A DNA stretch of 55,217 bases from SIBU01 sp964430335 (GCA_964430335.1 CAYSEN010000006.1:1-55217); one strand, 5' to 3'; counted from the stretch's first letter, positions 33,843 to 42,328 are shown. The notes: a model not told the origin generated them from the sequence alone. A program made the numbers and translations.

Positions 33843-35689
33843 TTACATTTTTGTCGGTGATTCTATACCCAAAAGCCATAGGCCGTTTTTCATAACGGAG
33901 GCGAAAGCAGAAGTGATGGCAACTTTGTAGGCCGAGTCTTTGTCTTCTTTGTTTACGATTTGATTGTTGGCGTAGAAACTATTGAAGGCCGATGCCAGCT
34001 CGATCAGATATGTAGCGATTAGGTGTGGAGCATACTCTGCACCTGCCCTTGAAACAACTTCCGGGAAACGGCTTAGTAGTCGCTCAACGAGAGTGGTTTC
34101 TTCCGGCGCGACCAAGGGTCGCGCCGGCTCAATTCCCTCTTTTTTGGCCTTTTCCAAAATTGAATTGGCTCGAACATATGAATATTGTAAGTACGGTCCT
34201 GAATCTCCTTCAAAAGAAATTGATTTTTCGAAATCAAAAATAATATCGCCCCCTGTCGCCTGCCTTAGCACAGAATATTTGATAGCACCTATCGCCACCA
34301 TTTCCGCTATTTTATTTCTTTCAAAAGTTTCGAGTTCTCGTTCCTCGATTTTCTTATGAACCATTGCCTCAACGGCCGATATCAAAGATTCGCCAGTAAT
34401 GACATTCCCTTTTCTGGAGGACATTTTTCCATCTGCAAAGCGCAACATTCCATGAGCGATATGTTTGGTCCTCTCAGCAATGTTGGTATCAATATGCCTC
34501 ATGGCTTCGAGCACGACTTTAAAATAGTCGCTTTGTTCGTTAGCGGTAATAACAATAGATGTGTCAGGATTCACCTCCTTGAATTTCAGTTTAGTAAGTC
34601 CGAGCTCTTTAGTTTCGTAAGTTGGCAAACCTTGAGAATTTATAAACACTCGTGTATGTAGTCCGTGTTTATCTCCCCTAAAAACAACAGCCCCGTCACT
34701 GACTTCAAAAACATTTTGAGTTAAATAATCTTTAACAATCTCAAGTCCTGATTTTGCCACCTCACTTTCAAAAAAATAACGATCAAATTTTGTACCTAAC
34801 TTTTTGTATATCAATTCAAAATGTTTCAAACTTTCTTCCCTACCCTTTTTATACATTTCCTCGATCTTTTGGTCTGACTTATCGAAAATAATTTTATTGA
34901 GCTGGTCAATCTCTTGCTTTGCACCAAGATCGTCTTCGTATTCTTTTGCACCAAAAACGTAGGCTTCGCCGAGGTAAGCGATGTAATTTGATCCTTCTTT
35001 TACTTTTTGCATTCCGTAAATTGCCTTAGCAACATGAAGACCAACATCACCCTGATAGCAAGCTCTCACGGTTTTTGCGCCTTGAAATTCCACGAGTCGG
35101 CTGATTGACTCACCGATTGCGTTACTCATCAGATGGCCGATGTGAAATGGCTTGAACGGATTTGGATCGGTGTACTCAACCATGATTTTCTTGTGAGAAA
35201 GCGCCGAGTTTCGGCCGAAATTTTGACCTGAAGTCAAAATTTCGGCGAGACCCTCGACAAAAAATTTNNNNNNNNNNNNNNNNNNNNNNNNNNNNNNNNN
35301 NNNNNNNNNNNNNNNNNNNNNNNNNNNNNNNNNNNNNNNNNNNNNNNNNNNNNNNNNNNNNNNNNNNGGCCGAAATTTTGACCTGAAGTCAAAATTTCGG
35401 CGAGACCCTCGACAAAAAATTTTCTACTCAAATAGAAGTTTATAAATCCGGGGCCAGCGACTTCCACTTTTTCAACCTGCTCTGGCTTATTTTTTAAAAA
35501 GTATTTTGCGATTTCATCTGCCACTTTTTTCGGCGAGATTTTAAGCTGTTTACTGTAAGCAAGAGCTACATTCGTAGAAAGATCTCCATTTTTAAGTTCA
35601 CCTGGATGTTCAAGATTAACAACAGCATCGCTAACACCGATTTCTTTTAGACCTTCCTGTATTATTTTTTTAATTTTTTCCTGAATCAT
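33843..35689 (-). CDS. argS: arginyl-tRNA synthetase
   Basis: The N-terminal Add1 domain (MIQEKIKKIIQEGLKEIGVS to about residue 80) precedes the class I core with PNPFKPFHIGHLMSNAIGES (HIGH motif) and ADGKMSSRKGN, and the C-terminal anticodon domain. It charges tRNA-Arg. A 100-N run at 35268-35367 breaks the frame, but the identical 55-base flanks merge into one 563-residue protein without a break, close to the usual ArgRS length. Two perfect inverted repeats lie inside the gene (35214-35246 and 34103-34127). It follows dut. Confidence 0.95.
35213..35422. other. assembly gap with duplicated 55-base flanks
   Basis: 100 N at 35268-35367 between two identical 55-base copies (35213-35267 and 35368-35422). 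The copies contain a 14-bp perfect hairpin, a plausible cause of the assembly break. Confidence 0.9.
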
Positions 35690-35711
35690 TTGAAATTCCT
35701 AATTCCTAATT

Positions 35712-36137
35712 CTATTTACGCCCCGTACTCCCAAACTGTCCCGCGCCCCTACTCGAATCGGATAGATTATCCGTCTCAATCAATTTAGCACGAGCAAGCG
35801 GTAAAATCACGAGCTGGGCCACCTTATCACCTTTTTCAAACTGGTATGTTTCGTTACTAAGGTTTACCAAATGCACGTTGTACTCTCCGCGAAATCCAGC
35901 ATCAAACACCCCTCCCATGACGTGTAAACCAGCTTTAGAAATACTACCCTTGTCTTTCACTAGCGCCACAAAACCTTCTGGAAACTCCAGAGCAAATCCG
36001 TTCATAAATCTATGGTGAACTCCGGGAGGAATCGTCGCATCTTCCAAACAAAAAAGATCCAGCCCAGCGTCCCCCGGATGAGCATAACTAGGTAATTTAA
36101 CGTCTTTATGTAGTATTTTAATTTTAACTTCAAGCAT
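35712..36137 (-). CDS. dut: dUTPase (dUTP diphosphatase)
   Basis: The 141-residue trimeric dUTPase has motif 1 HPGDAGLDL, motif 3 GGVFDAGFRGE with the catalytic Asp, motif 4 KGDKVAQLVI and motif 5 RGAGQFGSTG. Motif 2 reads KDKGSISKAG rather than the usual PRSGLA, and the Tyr of motif 3 is Phe, so the family is clear but the active site is slightly divergent. It hydrolyses dUTP to dUMP, both keeping uracil out of DNA and supplying ThyA. It starts 2 nt after tmk, so tmk-dut form one transcript. Confidence 0.92.
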   Translation of the reverse strand: MLEVKIKILHKDVKLPSYAHPGDAGLDLFCLEDATIPPGVHHRFMNGFALEFPEGFVALVKDKGSISKAGLHVMGGVFDAGFRGEYNVHLVNLSNETYQFEKGDKVAQLVILPLARAKLIETDNLSDSSRGAGQFGSTGRK

Positions 36138-36139
36138 AA

Positions 36140-36769
36140 TTATTTAGCCAAAAAATCTCGGACCGCATTTGAAAACTTTTTCTTAGCTTCAGGAATTTCT
36201 CCTCCCGTATCGATCACAACATGAGGAACACCTTTGAGAAACTCCATATAGCCTTCCCTGATTTTTTTATGAAAAGGTAATTTTCTTCGATCGAAGTGAT
36301 CTGTTTCCTTTTTTCTCGATGCTACCCTCTTTAAACCTAGTTCTGGATCAATATCCAGGAAAATATACAAATCTGGCTTGTGATCACGTAAATAAATTTC
36401 GCGGATATCCCAGAATAATTTTTCAAGTTGAGGCGCTTCCTGACCGAAAATTTGATACGCGTAGGTAGACGAATCGAACCTATCTGAAACGACATGCACC
36501 CCGTCTTCGAGAGCTGGAATGATTTTCTTTGTGAGGTGATCGTGGCGAGCCGCCCAAATCAAACCGAACTGGGTTTCGGGCGAAGCGCTACCAGACTCTT
36601 TATTGGTGAGCATTAAATTGCGAATTTCCTCAGCAAAAGGAGAACCGCCAGGCTCTCTGGTTGCCAGAAATTTTTGTCTGTCAAAAATTTCTGGCAAAAA
36701 ACTCATCAAAGTGCTCTTCCCTGAGCCTTCTCCTCCATCGATTACTAGAAATTTGCCTTTTGATGCCAT
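36140..36769 (-). CDS. tmk: thymidylate kinase
   Basis: The 209-residue P-loop kinase has VIDGGEGSGKST (Walker A), the DR(Y/F)-type motif in TREPGGSPFAEEI and the lid/base region SDRFDSSTYAYQ. It phosphorylates dTMP to dTDP, the step after ThyA. A -10 box (TACAAT) ends 6 nt before the ATG at 36769, giving a leaderless mRNA. dut follows. A perfect 16-bp inverted repeat lies inside the gene at 36661-36697 and codes for LPEIFDRQKFLA. Confidence 0.96.
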   Translation of the reverse strand: MASKGKFLVIDGGEGSGKSTLMSFLPEIFDRQKFLATREPGGSPFAEEIRNLMLTNKESGSASPETQFGLIWAARHDHLTKKIIPALEDGVHVVSDRFDSSTYAYQIFGQEAPQLEKLFWDIREIYLRDHKPDLYIFLDIDPELGLKRVASRKKETDHFDRRKLPFHKKIREGYMEFLKGVPHVVIDTGGEIPEAKKKFSNAVRDFLAK

Positions 36770-36775
36770 GGCAAC

Positions 36776-36781
36776 ATTGTA
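36776..36781 (-). promoter_or_regulatory. leaderless -10 box of tmk-dut
   Basis: Minus-strand TACAAT, 6 nt before ATG 36769. No extended TG and no clear -35. Confidence 0.5.
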
Positions 36782-36790
36782 CCCGACAAA

Positions 36791-36821
36791 GAAAAAAGGC
36801 GCGAGCTAATACGCACCTTTC
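36791..36821 (-). terminator. terminator of the basic small protein gene
   Basis: Stem AAAGGCGCG with CGCACCTTT (one G-U), 8-nt loop, T-tract on the minus strand. Confidence 0.75.
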
Positions 36822-36830
36822 GGACAGAAC

Positions 36831-36968
36831 CTAGGTCCTGACCAGAAACTTCTTTCTTAACCTAAGTCCGGTTAGAGCTCTGCGGTTACGAGTCACCCTG
36901 CCTGGCCTCGCCGCATACCGTCTCAACACAACAGCGCGAGTCTCAATGTTCATTTTTCGACGTCGCAT
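36831..36968 (-). CDS. very basic 45-residue protein
   Basis: ATG 36968 to TAG 36831. The product is about one third Arg plus Lys (MRRRKMNIETRAVVLRRYAA, then RPGRVTRNRRALTGLRLRKK) with no acidic stretch, which suggests RNA or DNA binding or a ribosome-associated role. A strong Shine-Dalgarno (GGGAGG) lies about 7 nt before the ATG. It has its own promoter and terminator. I do not recognise a family; it is not a standard ribosomal protein. Confidence 0.6.
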   Translation of the reverse strand: MRRRKMNIETRAVVLRRYAARPGRVTRNRRALTGLRLRKKFLVRT

Positions 36969-36986
36969 AGTTTTCCTCCCGAAATA

Positions 36987-37015
36987 AAATTATCAGAATA
37001 TTGCAAGTAACACAA
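36987..37015 (-). promoter_or_regulatory. promoter of the basic small protein
   Basis: Minus-strand TTGTGT (37015-37010), 17-nt spacer, TAATTT (36992-36987). Confidence 0.45.
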
Positions 37016-37025
37016 TAATACAAAA

Positions 37026-37052
37026 TAAAAAGACGTGAACTAATCACGTCTT
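37026..37052 (-). terminator. terminator of the Arg/Ser-rich orphan gene
   Basis: Stem AAGACGTGA with TCACGTCTT, 5-nt loop, T-tract on the minus strand, at the stop codon. Confidence 0.8.
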
Positions 37053-37339
37053 CAACAGAGAACACTGTCGCGTGCCAATTTCGGCACAGGATTCGTCTTG
37101 CTTCGGCGTGTATTCAAGGTCTCACTCCGTCCATCTGACCTGCCCTTGAACACCCGCCACGACTCCGACCCGTCCGAGCCATTTCCTCCCAAGGAGCTTT
37201 CGCCCCTCAAGGCCCTCTTGATCTCGCGATCGGCCTCTTCTTGACCTTTGGGGCTCAGTGCCTTGTAGGTCTGTCGGATTGACCTGCACAGACGGTCAAT
37301 CGTCGTTGCTTTTCCGCTCCGCGATCTTACCCTGCTCAT
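37052..37339 (-). CDS. Arg/Ser-rich orphan protein
   Basis: A 95-residue basic protein, rich in Arg, Ser and Gly, predicted soluble and partly disordered (SLGGNGSDGSES, then GRSDGRSETLNTRRSKTN). It begins with MSRVRSRSGKATTIDRLCRS and has a good Shine-Dalgarno (GAAAGGG) before the ATG at 37339. No family is recognised. It is a single-gene unit with a TTGATT-16-TATTCT promoter (inside the end of glyA) and a terminator at its stop, next to the basic 45-residue protein unit. Confidence 0.55.
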   Translation of the reverse strand: MSRVRSRSGKATTIDRLCRSIRQTYKALSPKGQEEADREIKRALRGESSLGGNGSDGSESWRVFKGRSDGRSETLNTRRSKTNPVPKLARDSVLC

Positions 37340-37385
37340 TGGTCACCCTTTCTCCTGATTTTTCCCTTCAAACTACTCTGTATTC

Positions 37386-37413
37386 AGAATACCAAATTCA
37401 ACTCCTCAATCAA
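37386..37413 (-). promoter_or_regulatory. promoter of the Arg/Ser-rich orphan
   Basis: Minus-strand TTGATT (37413-37408, overlapping the glyA stop), 16-nt spacer, TATTCT (37391-37386). Confidence 0.45.
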
Positions 37414-38591
37414 GCTCTCAAGACCTTATCGATAGTCTGAGCAATCTTTCTAAAGTCTTTTTCTTTCTTCCCTTTAGTTGTTTCCGCAGGACTTCCCAAT
37501 CTTATGCCAGAAGGATCAAACGGCGATCGCTTTTCGCTAGGAATAGTATTTTTATTACAGATGATGTTGGCCTTCTCAAGACGAGCTTCGGCTTCCTTAC
37601 CCGGAATTCCTTTTCCTTCCATCCAAGTGTCGATCAAAACCAAATGCGAGTCTGTTCCGCCAGATACCACATGCCAGCCTAGTTTTTTCATTTCATCCGC
37701 GAGCGCGTCTGCATTTTTCACAACCTGTTTTGCATATTTTTTAAAAGCTGGAGTCGAAGCCTCTTTGAGTGTCACCGCTATAGCCGCAATCTGACCCATG
37801 TGCGGGCCACCTTGAAGTCCTGGGAAAATGGCCTTGTCTACAAGTTCAGAAATTGTTTTCTCCCCTATTTTTTTATCATTCCTCGAAAAGATAATCGCTC
37901 CTCTAGGTCCTCGCAAAGTTTTGTGAGTTGTTGTTGTCACCAAATCTGCGTATTCAAACGGAGAATTGTAAACTCCTCCCGCCACAAGCCCAGCAAAATG
38001 TGACATGTCCACCATAAGTAGCGCCCCGCAAGCATCGGCGATTTCTCTAAATTTCTTAAAATCTATCATTCGAGGATAAGCGGTAAAGCCAGCGACAATT
38101 AGATTTGGTTTCTCTTTCATGGCCAAATCTTTTAGCGCATCGTAATTTAGCATTTCCGTAGCAGGATCAACACTGTATGGCACTTGTTGCCAAGCCTTCC
38201 CCGTCATTGAAACTTTCTGACCATGAGTTAAGTGTCCTCCTGAGGTCAGTGTCATTCCCATGATTTTTCCACCAAGTGGTACAACAGCTAAGTAAGCAGC
38301 GAGATTAGCAGGAGAACCAGAAAGTGGCTGAACGTTTACGCCCCAATTTTCCCCAAGTCCAAATGCCTTTCGAGCTCGAGCTTGGCACAAAATTTCTAGT
38401 TCGTCGGTGTATTTTTGTCCGCCATAATATCTTTTGTGAGGATAGCCTTCCGCGTATTTGTTATCGAAAATTGAACCGAGCGCGGTGAACACATCTTTCG
38501 ATGCATAGTTTTCTGAAGGAATTAGATTGATCACACCCTTCTGTCTTTTTTCTTCTAGTTTTATAAGTTTTTCAATTTGTTTGTCGATCAT
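37410..38591 (-). CDS. glyA: serine hydroxymethyltransferase
   Basis: The 393-residue PLP enzyme begins IDKQIEKLIKLEEKRQKGVINLIPSE-like (residues 2-27 carry the family start), with YPHKRYYGGQKYTDELE, MVDMSHFAGLVAGG and the PLP lysine in VTTTTHKTLRGPRG. It moves one carbon from serine to tetrahydrofolate, giving glycine and methylene-THF, the donor used by thyA on the opposite strand 240 nt away. It is slightly shorter than the E. coli enzyme at the C-terminus. A TATAAT box lies 10 nt before the ATG. Confidence 0.97.
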   Translation of the reverse strand: MIDKQIEKLIKLEEKRQKGVINLIPSENYASKDVFTALGSIFDNKYAEGYPHKRYYGGQKYTDELEILCQARARKAFGLGENWGVNVQPLSGSPANLAAYLAVVPLGGKIMGMTLTSGGHLTHGQKVSMTGKAWQQVPYSVDPATEMLNYDALKDLAMKEKPNLIVAGFTAYPRMIDFKKFREIADACGALLMVDMSHFAGLVAGGVYNSPFEYADLVTTTTHKTLRGPRGAIIFSRNDKKIGEKTISELVDKAIFPGLQGGPHMGQIAAIAVTLKEASTPAFKKYAKQVVKNADALADEMKKLGWHVVSGGTDSHLVLIDTWMEGKGIPGKEAEARLEKANIICNKNTIPSEKRSPFDPSGIRLGSPAETTKGKKEKDFRKIAQTIDKVLRA

Positions 38592-38601
38592 TGGATTTGA
38601 G

Positions 38602-38607
38602 ATTATA
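38602..38607 (-). promoter_or_regulatory. -10 box of glyA
   Basis: Minus-strand TATAAT, 10 nt before ATG 38591, predicting a leader of about 3 nt. Confidence 0.5.
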
Positions 38608-38817
38608 AGTTAAATATTAAGAAAGTTCGAAAGGTTGAACCTCTCGCCACGACATTTCGCAAATTAAAATCTTACACCATAGTCCTCAAATTCTAGCACA
38701 GACGATTTGCAAAAGAAAAACACTAAAATTCACCTTGTAATACTGCTCCCAGAACACAGGTCGCAACAAAAAACTCGTGATTATTTTTGTGACAATTTGT
38801 AAATTAACCAAAAAGTG

Positions 38818-38823
38818 TATAAT
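38818..38823 (+). promoter_or_regulatory. leaderless -10 box of thyA-dcd-folA
   Basis: Perfect TATAAT ending 6 nt before the thyA ATG at 38830. The upstream 200 nt hold no gene. Confidence 0.6.
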
Positions 38824-38829
38824 TAATTT

Positions 38830-39765
38830 ATGGAAGAACGACACCCTGACGTTGTATATCTTGAACTGCTAAGAAAAATTAAAAAACATGGTGTAAAAAA
38901 AACCGACCGAACTGGAACCGGTACAATTAGCATATTCGGGACCCAAATGCGCTTTGATTTAACCAAGGGTTTTCCACTACTAACAACAAAGAAGGTTCCC
39001 TTTCAAATGATAGCTGGTGAACTTCTGTGGTTTGTTGCAGGAGACACAAAACTTCGAACTCTTCTTAACCGAAAAATACACATATGGGATGAGTGGCCGT
39101 TTAAACACTATCTGATTGCTAACAAAATTCCCGTACCTGTCGTAAATAGCGAGGAATGGAAAACAAAAATGAAAGAATTTACCGATAAGATTGTTGCAGA
39201 TGATGATTTTAGCCAAAAATGGGGAGACTTGGGACCAGTCTATGGTAAACAATGGAGGAATTGGAAAACTCCTGGCGGTGGTTTTATAGATCAATTAAAA
39301 AATGCAGTCGAGGAAATACGAAAGAATCCTGACTCGAGACGTATCATTGTCTCAGCATGGAACCCATCTGACATTGAGGAGATGGCGATAGCTGGCTTAC
39401 CACCATGCCATTGTCTATTCCAATTTTTTGTCTCTGACGGCAAACTTTCCTGCCAGCTATACCAAAGAAGCTGTGACACTTTTCTAGGCGTGCCGTTTAA
39501 CATAGCTTCCTACTCCCTGCTGACCATCATGATGGCTCACGTTACTGGTTTAAAACCAGGAGAGTTTGTCTGGACAGGTGGAGATACTCATTTATACTTA
39601 AATCACCTAGAGCAGGTTGACGAGCAACTAACAAGAGAGCCTAGAGCAATTCCACAAGTTAGAATCAAGAGAGATGTGAAGGAATTATGGGATTTCAAAA
39701 CTGAAGATTTCGAACTGATTAATTACGAACCTCATCCCGCCATAAAAGCCCCGATTGCAGTATAG
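38830..39765 (+). CDS. thyA: thymidylate synthase
   Basis: The 311-residue ThyA has DRTGTGTISIFGTQMRFDLT, the catalytic Cys in LPPCHCLFQF, and the folate-binding QRSCDTFLGVPFNIASYSLL, and ends APIAV as in the family. The length fits the Lactobacillus-type form with an insert of about 50 residues (about 88-140). It methylates dUMP with methylene-THF and yields dihydrofolate, which folA two genes downstream reduces. The -10 box lies 6 nt before the ATG, so the mRNA is leaderless. Confidence 0.98.
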   Translation: MEERHPDVVYLELLRKIKKHGVKKTDRTGTGTISIFGTQMRFDLTKGFPLLTTKKVPFQMIAGELLWFVAGDTKLRTLLNRKIHIWDEWPFKHYLIANKIPVPVVNSEEWKTKMKEFTDKIVADDDFSQKWGDLGPVYGKQWRNWKTPGGGFIDQLKNAVEEIRKNPDSRRIIVSAWNPSDIEEMAIAGLPPCHCLFQFFVSDGKLSCQLYQRSCDTFLGVPFNIASYSLLTIMMAHVTGLKPGEFVWTGGDTHLYLNHLEQVDEQLTREPRAIPQVRIKRDVKELWDFKTEDFELINYEPHPAIKAPIAV

Positions 39766-39816
39766 AAAAATTTAGTGGTAAAATCTGCGTGAATTAACAT
39801 TAATCAAAACACAAAT

Positions 39817-40491
39817 ATGGCACTGTCTGACAAAAAAATTCTGGAGGAGATAAAAAACGGAAGCATTATTATTGAACCTTTCAACCAGAAAAATCTAGCA
39901 ACTTCTAGCTATGATGTCACTTTGGGTGAATACTATTTTCGAGAACAAAAACCAAACTACGTTTTAAGTCACTACAACATTTTCAACAAGAAACACACTG
40001 ATTACGTTTGGGGCACGAAAGCTACTAAAGCCGAGAAGGCTACAAAGGTTTTTAAAGATTTCGCATCCTTTGAGTGGGTGGGCATATCTCCAGACGACAG
40101 GGTTATATTACTCGAGCCTGGGGAAACCATACTCGCACATACAAATGAATTTATCGGAGGTAGAAATCACATTACAACAATGATGAAGGCCAGATCATCT
40201 GTCGGGAGAAACTTCATTGAGGTTTGTAAATGCGCTGGCTGGGGTGACGTTGGATACGTAAACCGATGGACAATGGAAATAACAAATAATTCTAGACATT
40301 ATGCGATACCGCTCGTAACCGGCCGAAGAATAGCTCAAATAATTTTTTTCGATACTGGTCCAATCCTGAAAAATGATTATGCCACTTCAGGTAAATATCA
40401 AACCCATCAGGATCTTAAAAAGATGAAAAAGGAATGGAAACCAGAAGAAATGCTTCCTAAGCTTTACATGGACAAGGACATAGAAAGATAG
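39817..40491 (+). CDS. dcd: dCTP deaminase (dUTPase superfamily)
   Basis: The 224-residue protein matches the dCTP deaminase branch: MALSDKKILEEIKNGSIIIE and SSYDVTLGEYYF at the N-terminus, then MMKARSSVGRNFIEV, GWGDVGYVNRWTMEITN with the catalytic Glu, and SGKYQ at the nucleotide site. It converts dCTP to dUTP; with dut this feeds dUMP to ThyA, and a bifunctional dCTP deaminase/dUTPase is possible. An insert near residues 45-75 makes it longer than E. coli Dcd (193 residues). It lies 52 nt after thyA and 11 nt before folA. Confidence 0.9.
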   Translation: MALSDKKILEEIKNGSIIIEPFNQKNLATSSYDVTLGEYYFREQKPNYVLSHYNIFNKKHTDYVWGTKATKAEKATKVFKDFASFEWVGISPDDRVILLEPGETILAHTNEFIGGRNHITTMMKARSSVGRNFIEVCKCAGWGDVGYVNRWTMEITNNSRHYAIPLVTGRRIAQIIFFDTGPILKNDYATSGKYQTHQDLKKMKKEWKPEEMLPKLYMDKDIER

Positions 40492-40501
40492 TGATTTTAA
40501 A

Positions 40502-41002
40502 ATGTTATCTCTAATCGTTGCTACAACGGAAAACAATGTTATCGGTCACCTAAACAAAATTCCTTGGTACATGCCAAGGGATTTGAAGCATTTCGCCTCA
40601 GTTACAAAAGGTCACAGTGTCATCATGGGACGAAACACTTATGAATCTATTATAGCCCGCCTCGGAAAACCTTTGCCTGATCGTACAAATTTTGTGGTCA
40701 CAAGAAATTCAGATTTCAAAGCTGAGGGTTGTATAGTGGTCCACTCACTTCTTGATGCTTTGGACAAAACTTCAGGTGAAACTGAGGTGTTTGTAATCGG
40801 TGGTTCTCAACTCTACGCTGAAGCGATTTCTAAAGCCGACAAAATTTACCGAACTCTCATACATACGAAAATTGATGGCGATGCTTTCTTCCCTGAGATT
40901 GAGTTAGATAAATGGAAATTAGTTGAATCAAAATTTGAGGCTAAGGACGAAAAAAATCCTTTTGATGCAGATTATGAAATTTATAATCGAGTCGTAAATT
41001 AA
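40502..41002 (+). CDS. folA: dihydrofolate reductase
   Basis: The 166-residue DHFR has LIVATTENNVIGHLNKIPWY, the catalytic acid in MPRDLKHFASVT, the NADPH-binding HSVIMGRNTYESI and LPDRTNFVVTRN, and VFVIGGSQLYAEAI. It regenerates THF from the DHF made by thyA in the same transcript. It starts 11 nt after dcd. A strong terminator follows. Confidence 0.97.
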   Translation: MLSLIVATTENNVIGHLNKIPWYMPRDLKHFASVTKGHSVIMGRNTYESIIARLGKPLPDRTNFVVTRNSDFKAEGCIVVHSLLDALDKTSGETEVFVIGGSQLYAEAISKADKIYRTLIHTKIDGDAFFPEIELDKWKLVESKFEAKDEKNPFDADYEIYNRVVN

Positions 41003-41025
41003 TTAGTTTATATTAGTACCGATGA

Positions 41026-41070
41026 AACAAAAAACAGCCGGCGCCCTATGGGCGCCGGCTGTTTTTTGTT
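41026..41070. terminator. terminator between folA and rplK
   Basis: Perfect stem AACAAAAAACAGCCGGCGCC and its complement with a short loop; T-tracts serve both the thyA-dcd-folA and secE-nusG-rplK transcripts. Confidence 0.92.
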
Positions 41071-41078
41071 TTTTTAGA

Positions 41079-41504
41079 TTATCCCTTAACTTCAACCCCC
41101 ATTGATCGGCATGAACCTTCAATGATTTTCATAGCCTGTTCAACAGTGTTTGCATTTAGGTCTTTAAGTTTCTTCTCAGCAATTTCTCGAACTTTTGCTT
41201 TAGTGATAGTTCCAGCTTTGCTGACAACGTTCTTTCCTGAACCCTTCTCCTTTCCGATAGCTTTCAGAATAAGATTGGTTGCTGGTGGAGTTTTGAAAAC
41301 GAGATCAAAAGTTCTGTCTTCGTAAACTGAAATCTCGACAGGAACGATGTCCCCTTTCATATCCTTGGTACCGGCATTGAAACGAGTGACGAATTCACCG
41401 ATATTTACCTTTGCCTGACCAAGAGCAGGACCAATCGGAGGTGCTGGGTTAGCTTTACCTCCTTCAATCAACAACTTTAGCTTTTTTACTGGTTTTTTTG
41501 CCAT
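41079..41504 (-). CDS. rplK: 50S ribosomal protein L11
   Basis: The 141-residue L11 has the N-terminal KLLIEGGKANPAPPIGPALG and the C-terminal rRNA-binding domain (DLNANTVEQAMKIIEGSCRS). It is part of the GTPase-associated centre on 23S rRNA. It is the last gene of secE-nusG-rplK. rplA (L1), which normally follows rplK, is absent here: a terminator comes directly after the stop. Loss or relocation of L1 has been reported in some CPR lineages. Confidence 0.97.
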   Translation of the reverse strand: MAKKPVKKLKLLIEGGKANPAPPIGPALGQAKVNIGEFVTRFNAGTKDMKGDIVPVEISVYEDRTFDLVFKTPPATNLILKAIGKEKGSGKNVVSKAGTITKAKVREIAEKKLKDLNANTVEQAMKIIEGSCRSMGVEVKG

Positions 41505-41558
41505 ATGTATTTTGAAACACTACTTTAATCTAAAACGACCATTCTGACAACTATTTTA

Positions 41559-42104
41559 TTAAATCTTTTTAATTTGCAAGAAATCTAGTTCCACTGGAGT
41601 CTCGCGACCGAACATTGAAACCAAAACCTTAACCTTCCCTCTTTCGTTATCAACCTCACCAACTTTTCCTTCCAAATCTTTAAATGGACCGTCAACGATC
41701 GTAACAGCATCGTCTAGTTCCAAATCAATATTGTGTTTAACAACATCCGAACTCATTCTCTTAAACAAAATTTCAACTTCATTCTTGTCTAGAGGGACAG
41801 GAAATACTCCTGAACCAACGAATCCTGTAACGCGAGGAGTGTTTCTTACGACGTACCAAGAATCATCGGTGACAAGCATATCTACCAAAACATATCCAGG
41901 ATATATCTTTTCTTCCTCCTCTACCCTCTTGCCTCCCTTAATTTTTATTTTTTTCTCAACAGGAACCAATACGTTAAAAATTCGATCTTCCATTCCTAGA
42001 GACTCGATTCTTTGTTTTAGATTTCTGGCGACCGCATTTTCATAACCTGCGTAGGTATGAATTGCGTACCAATTTCTTCCTTCTTGAATTTTTTGTTTTG
42101 ACAT
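41559..42104 (-). CDS. nusG: transcription antitermination/elongation factor NusG
   Basis: The 181-residue protein has the NGN domain (NWYAIHTYAGYENAVARNLK, YPGYVLVDM, NTPRVTGFVG) followed by a KOW domain (VTIVDGPFKDLEGKVGEVD). It binds RNA polymerase and couples transcription to translation. It sits 8 nt after secE and 54 nt before rplK in the usual order. Confidence 0.96.
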   Translation of the reverse strand: MSKQKIQEGRNWYAIHTYAGYENAVARNLKQRIESLGMEDRIFNVLVPVEKKIKIKGGKRVEEEEKIYPGYVLVDMLVTDDSWYVVRNTPRVTGFVGSGVFPVPLDKNEVEILFKRMSSDVVKHNIDLELDDAVTIVDGPFKDLEGKVGEVDNERGKVKVLVSMFGRETPVELDFLQIKKI

Positions 42105-42112
42105 ATAGATAA

Positions 42113-42289
42113 TTAGATTATCCTGCCCAAAATAAGCGAGAATAGGTAGTCAAACAGCCCTAGATAGAATGCAGTAAAAAATGAAATGACAATAACCACG
42201 ACGGTGTAAATCATCGCTAATTTTCGAGTTGGCCAACTAACATGTGCCAACTCCGCCTTTGTTTCTTGTAAATATTCTTTAATTGCCAT
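42113..42289 (-). CDS. secE: preprotein translocase subunit SecE
   Basis: The 58-residue product, ATG 42289 to TAA 42113, begins MAIKEYLQETKAELAHVSWP with the SecE amphipathic helix and conserved V-x-W-P, then TRKLA and one transmembrane helix (about residues 26-48). It is the essential clamp of SecYEG. Length and single TM segment fit the short SecE form. It precedes nusG by 8 nt. A short terminator-like hairpin lies 17 nt upstream of its ATG. Confidence 0.9.
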   Translation of the reverse strand: MAIKEYLQETKAELAHVSWPTRKLAMIYTVVVIVISFFTAFYLGLFDYLFSLILGRII

Positions 42290-42300
42290 GTTTCTTTACT

Positions 42301-42319
42301 AAAAAACCCCGTTCGGGGT
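42301..42319 (-). terminator. terminator-like hairpin in the secE leader
   Basis: Minus-strand ACCCCGAACGGGGT followed by six T. It lies between the promoter and secE, within about 10 nt of the predicted transcription start. It could attenuate or stabilise the secE-nusG-rplK mRNA. Confidence 0.6.
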
Positions 42320-42328
42320 AACGCATTT

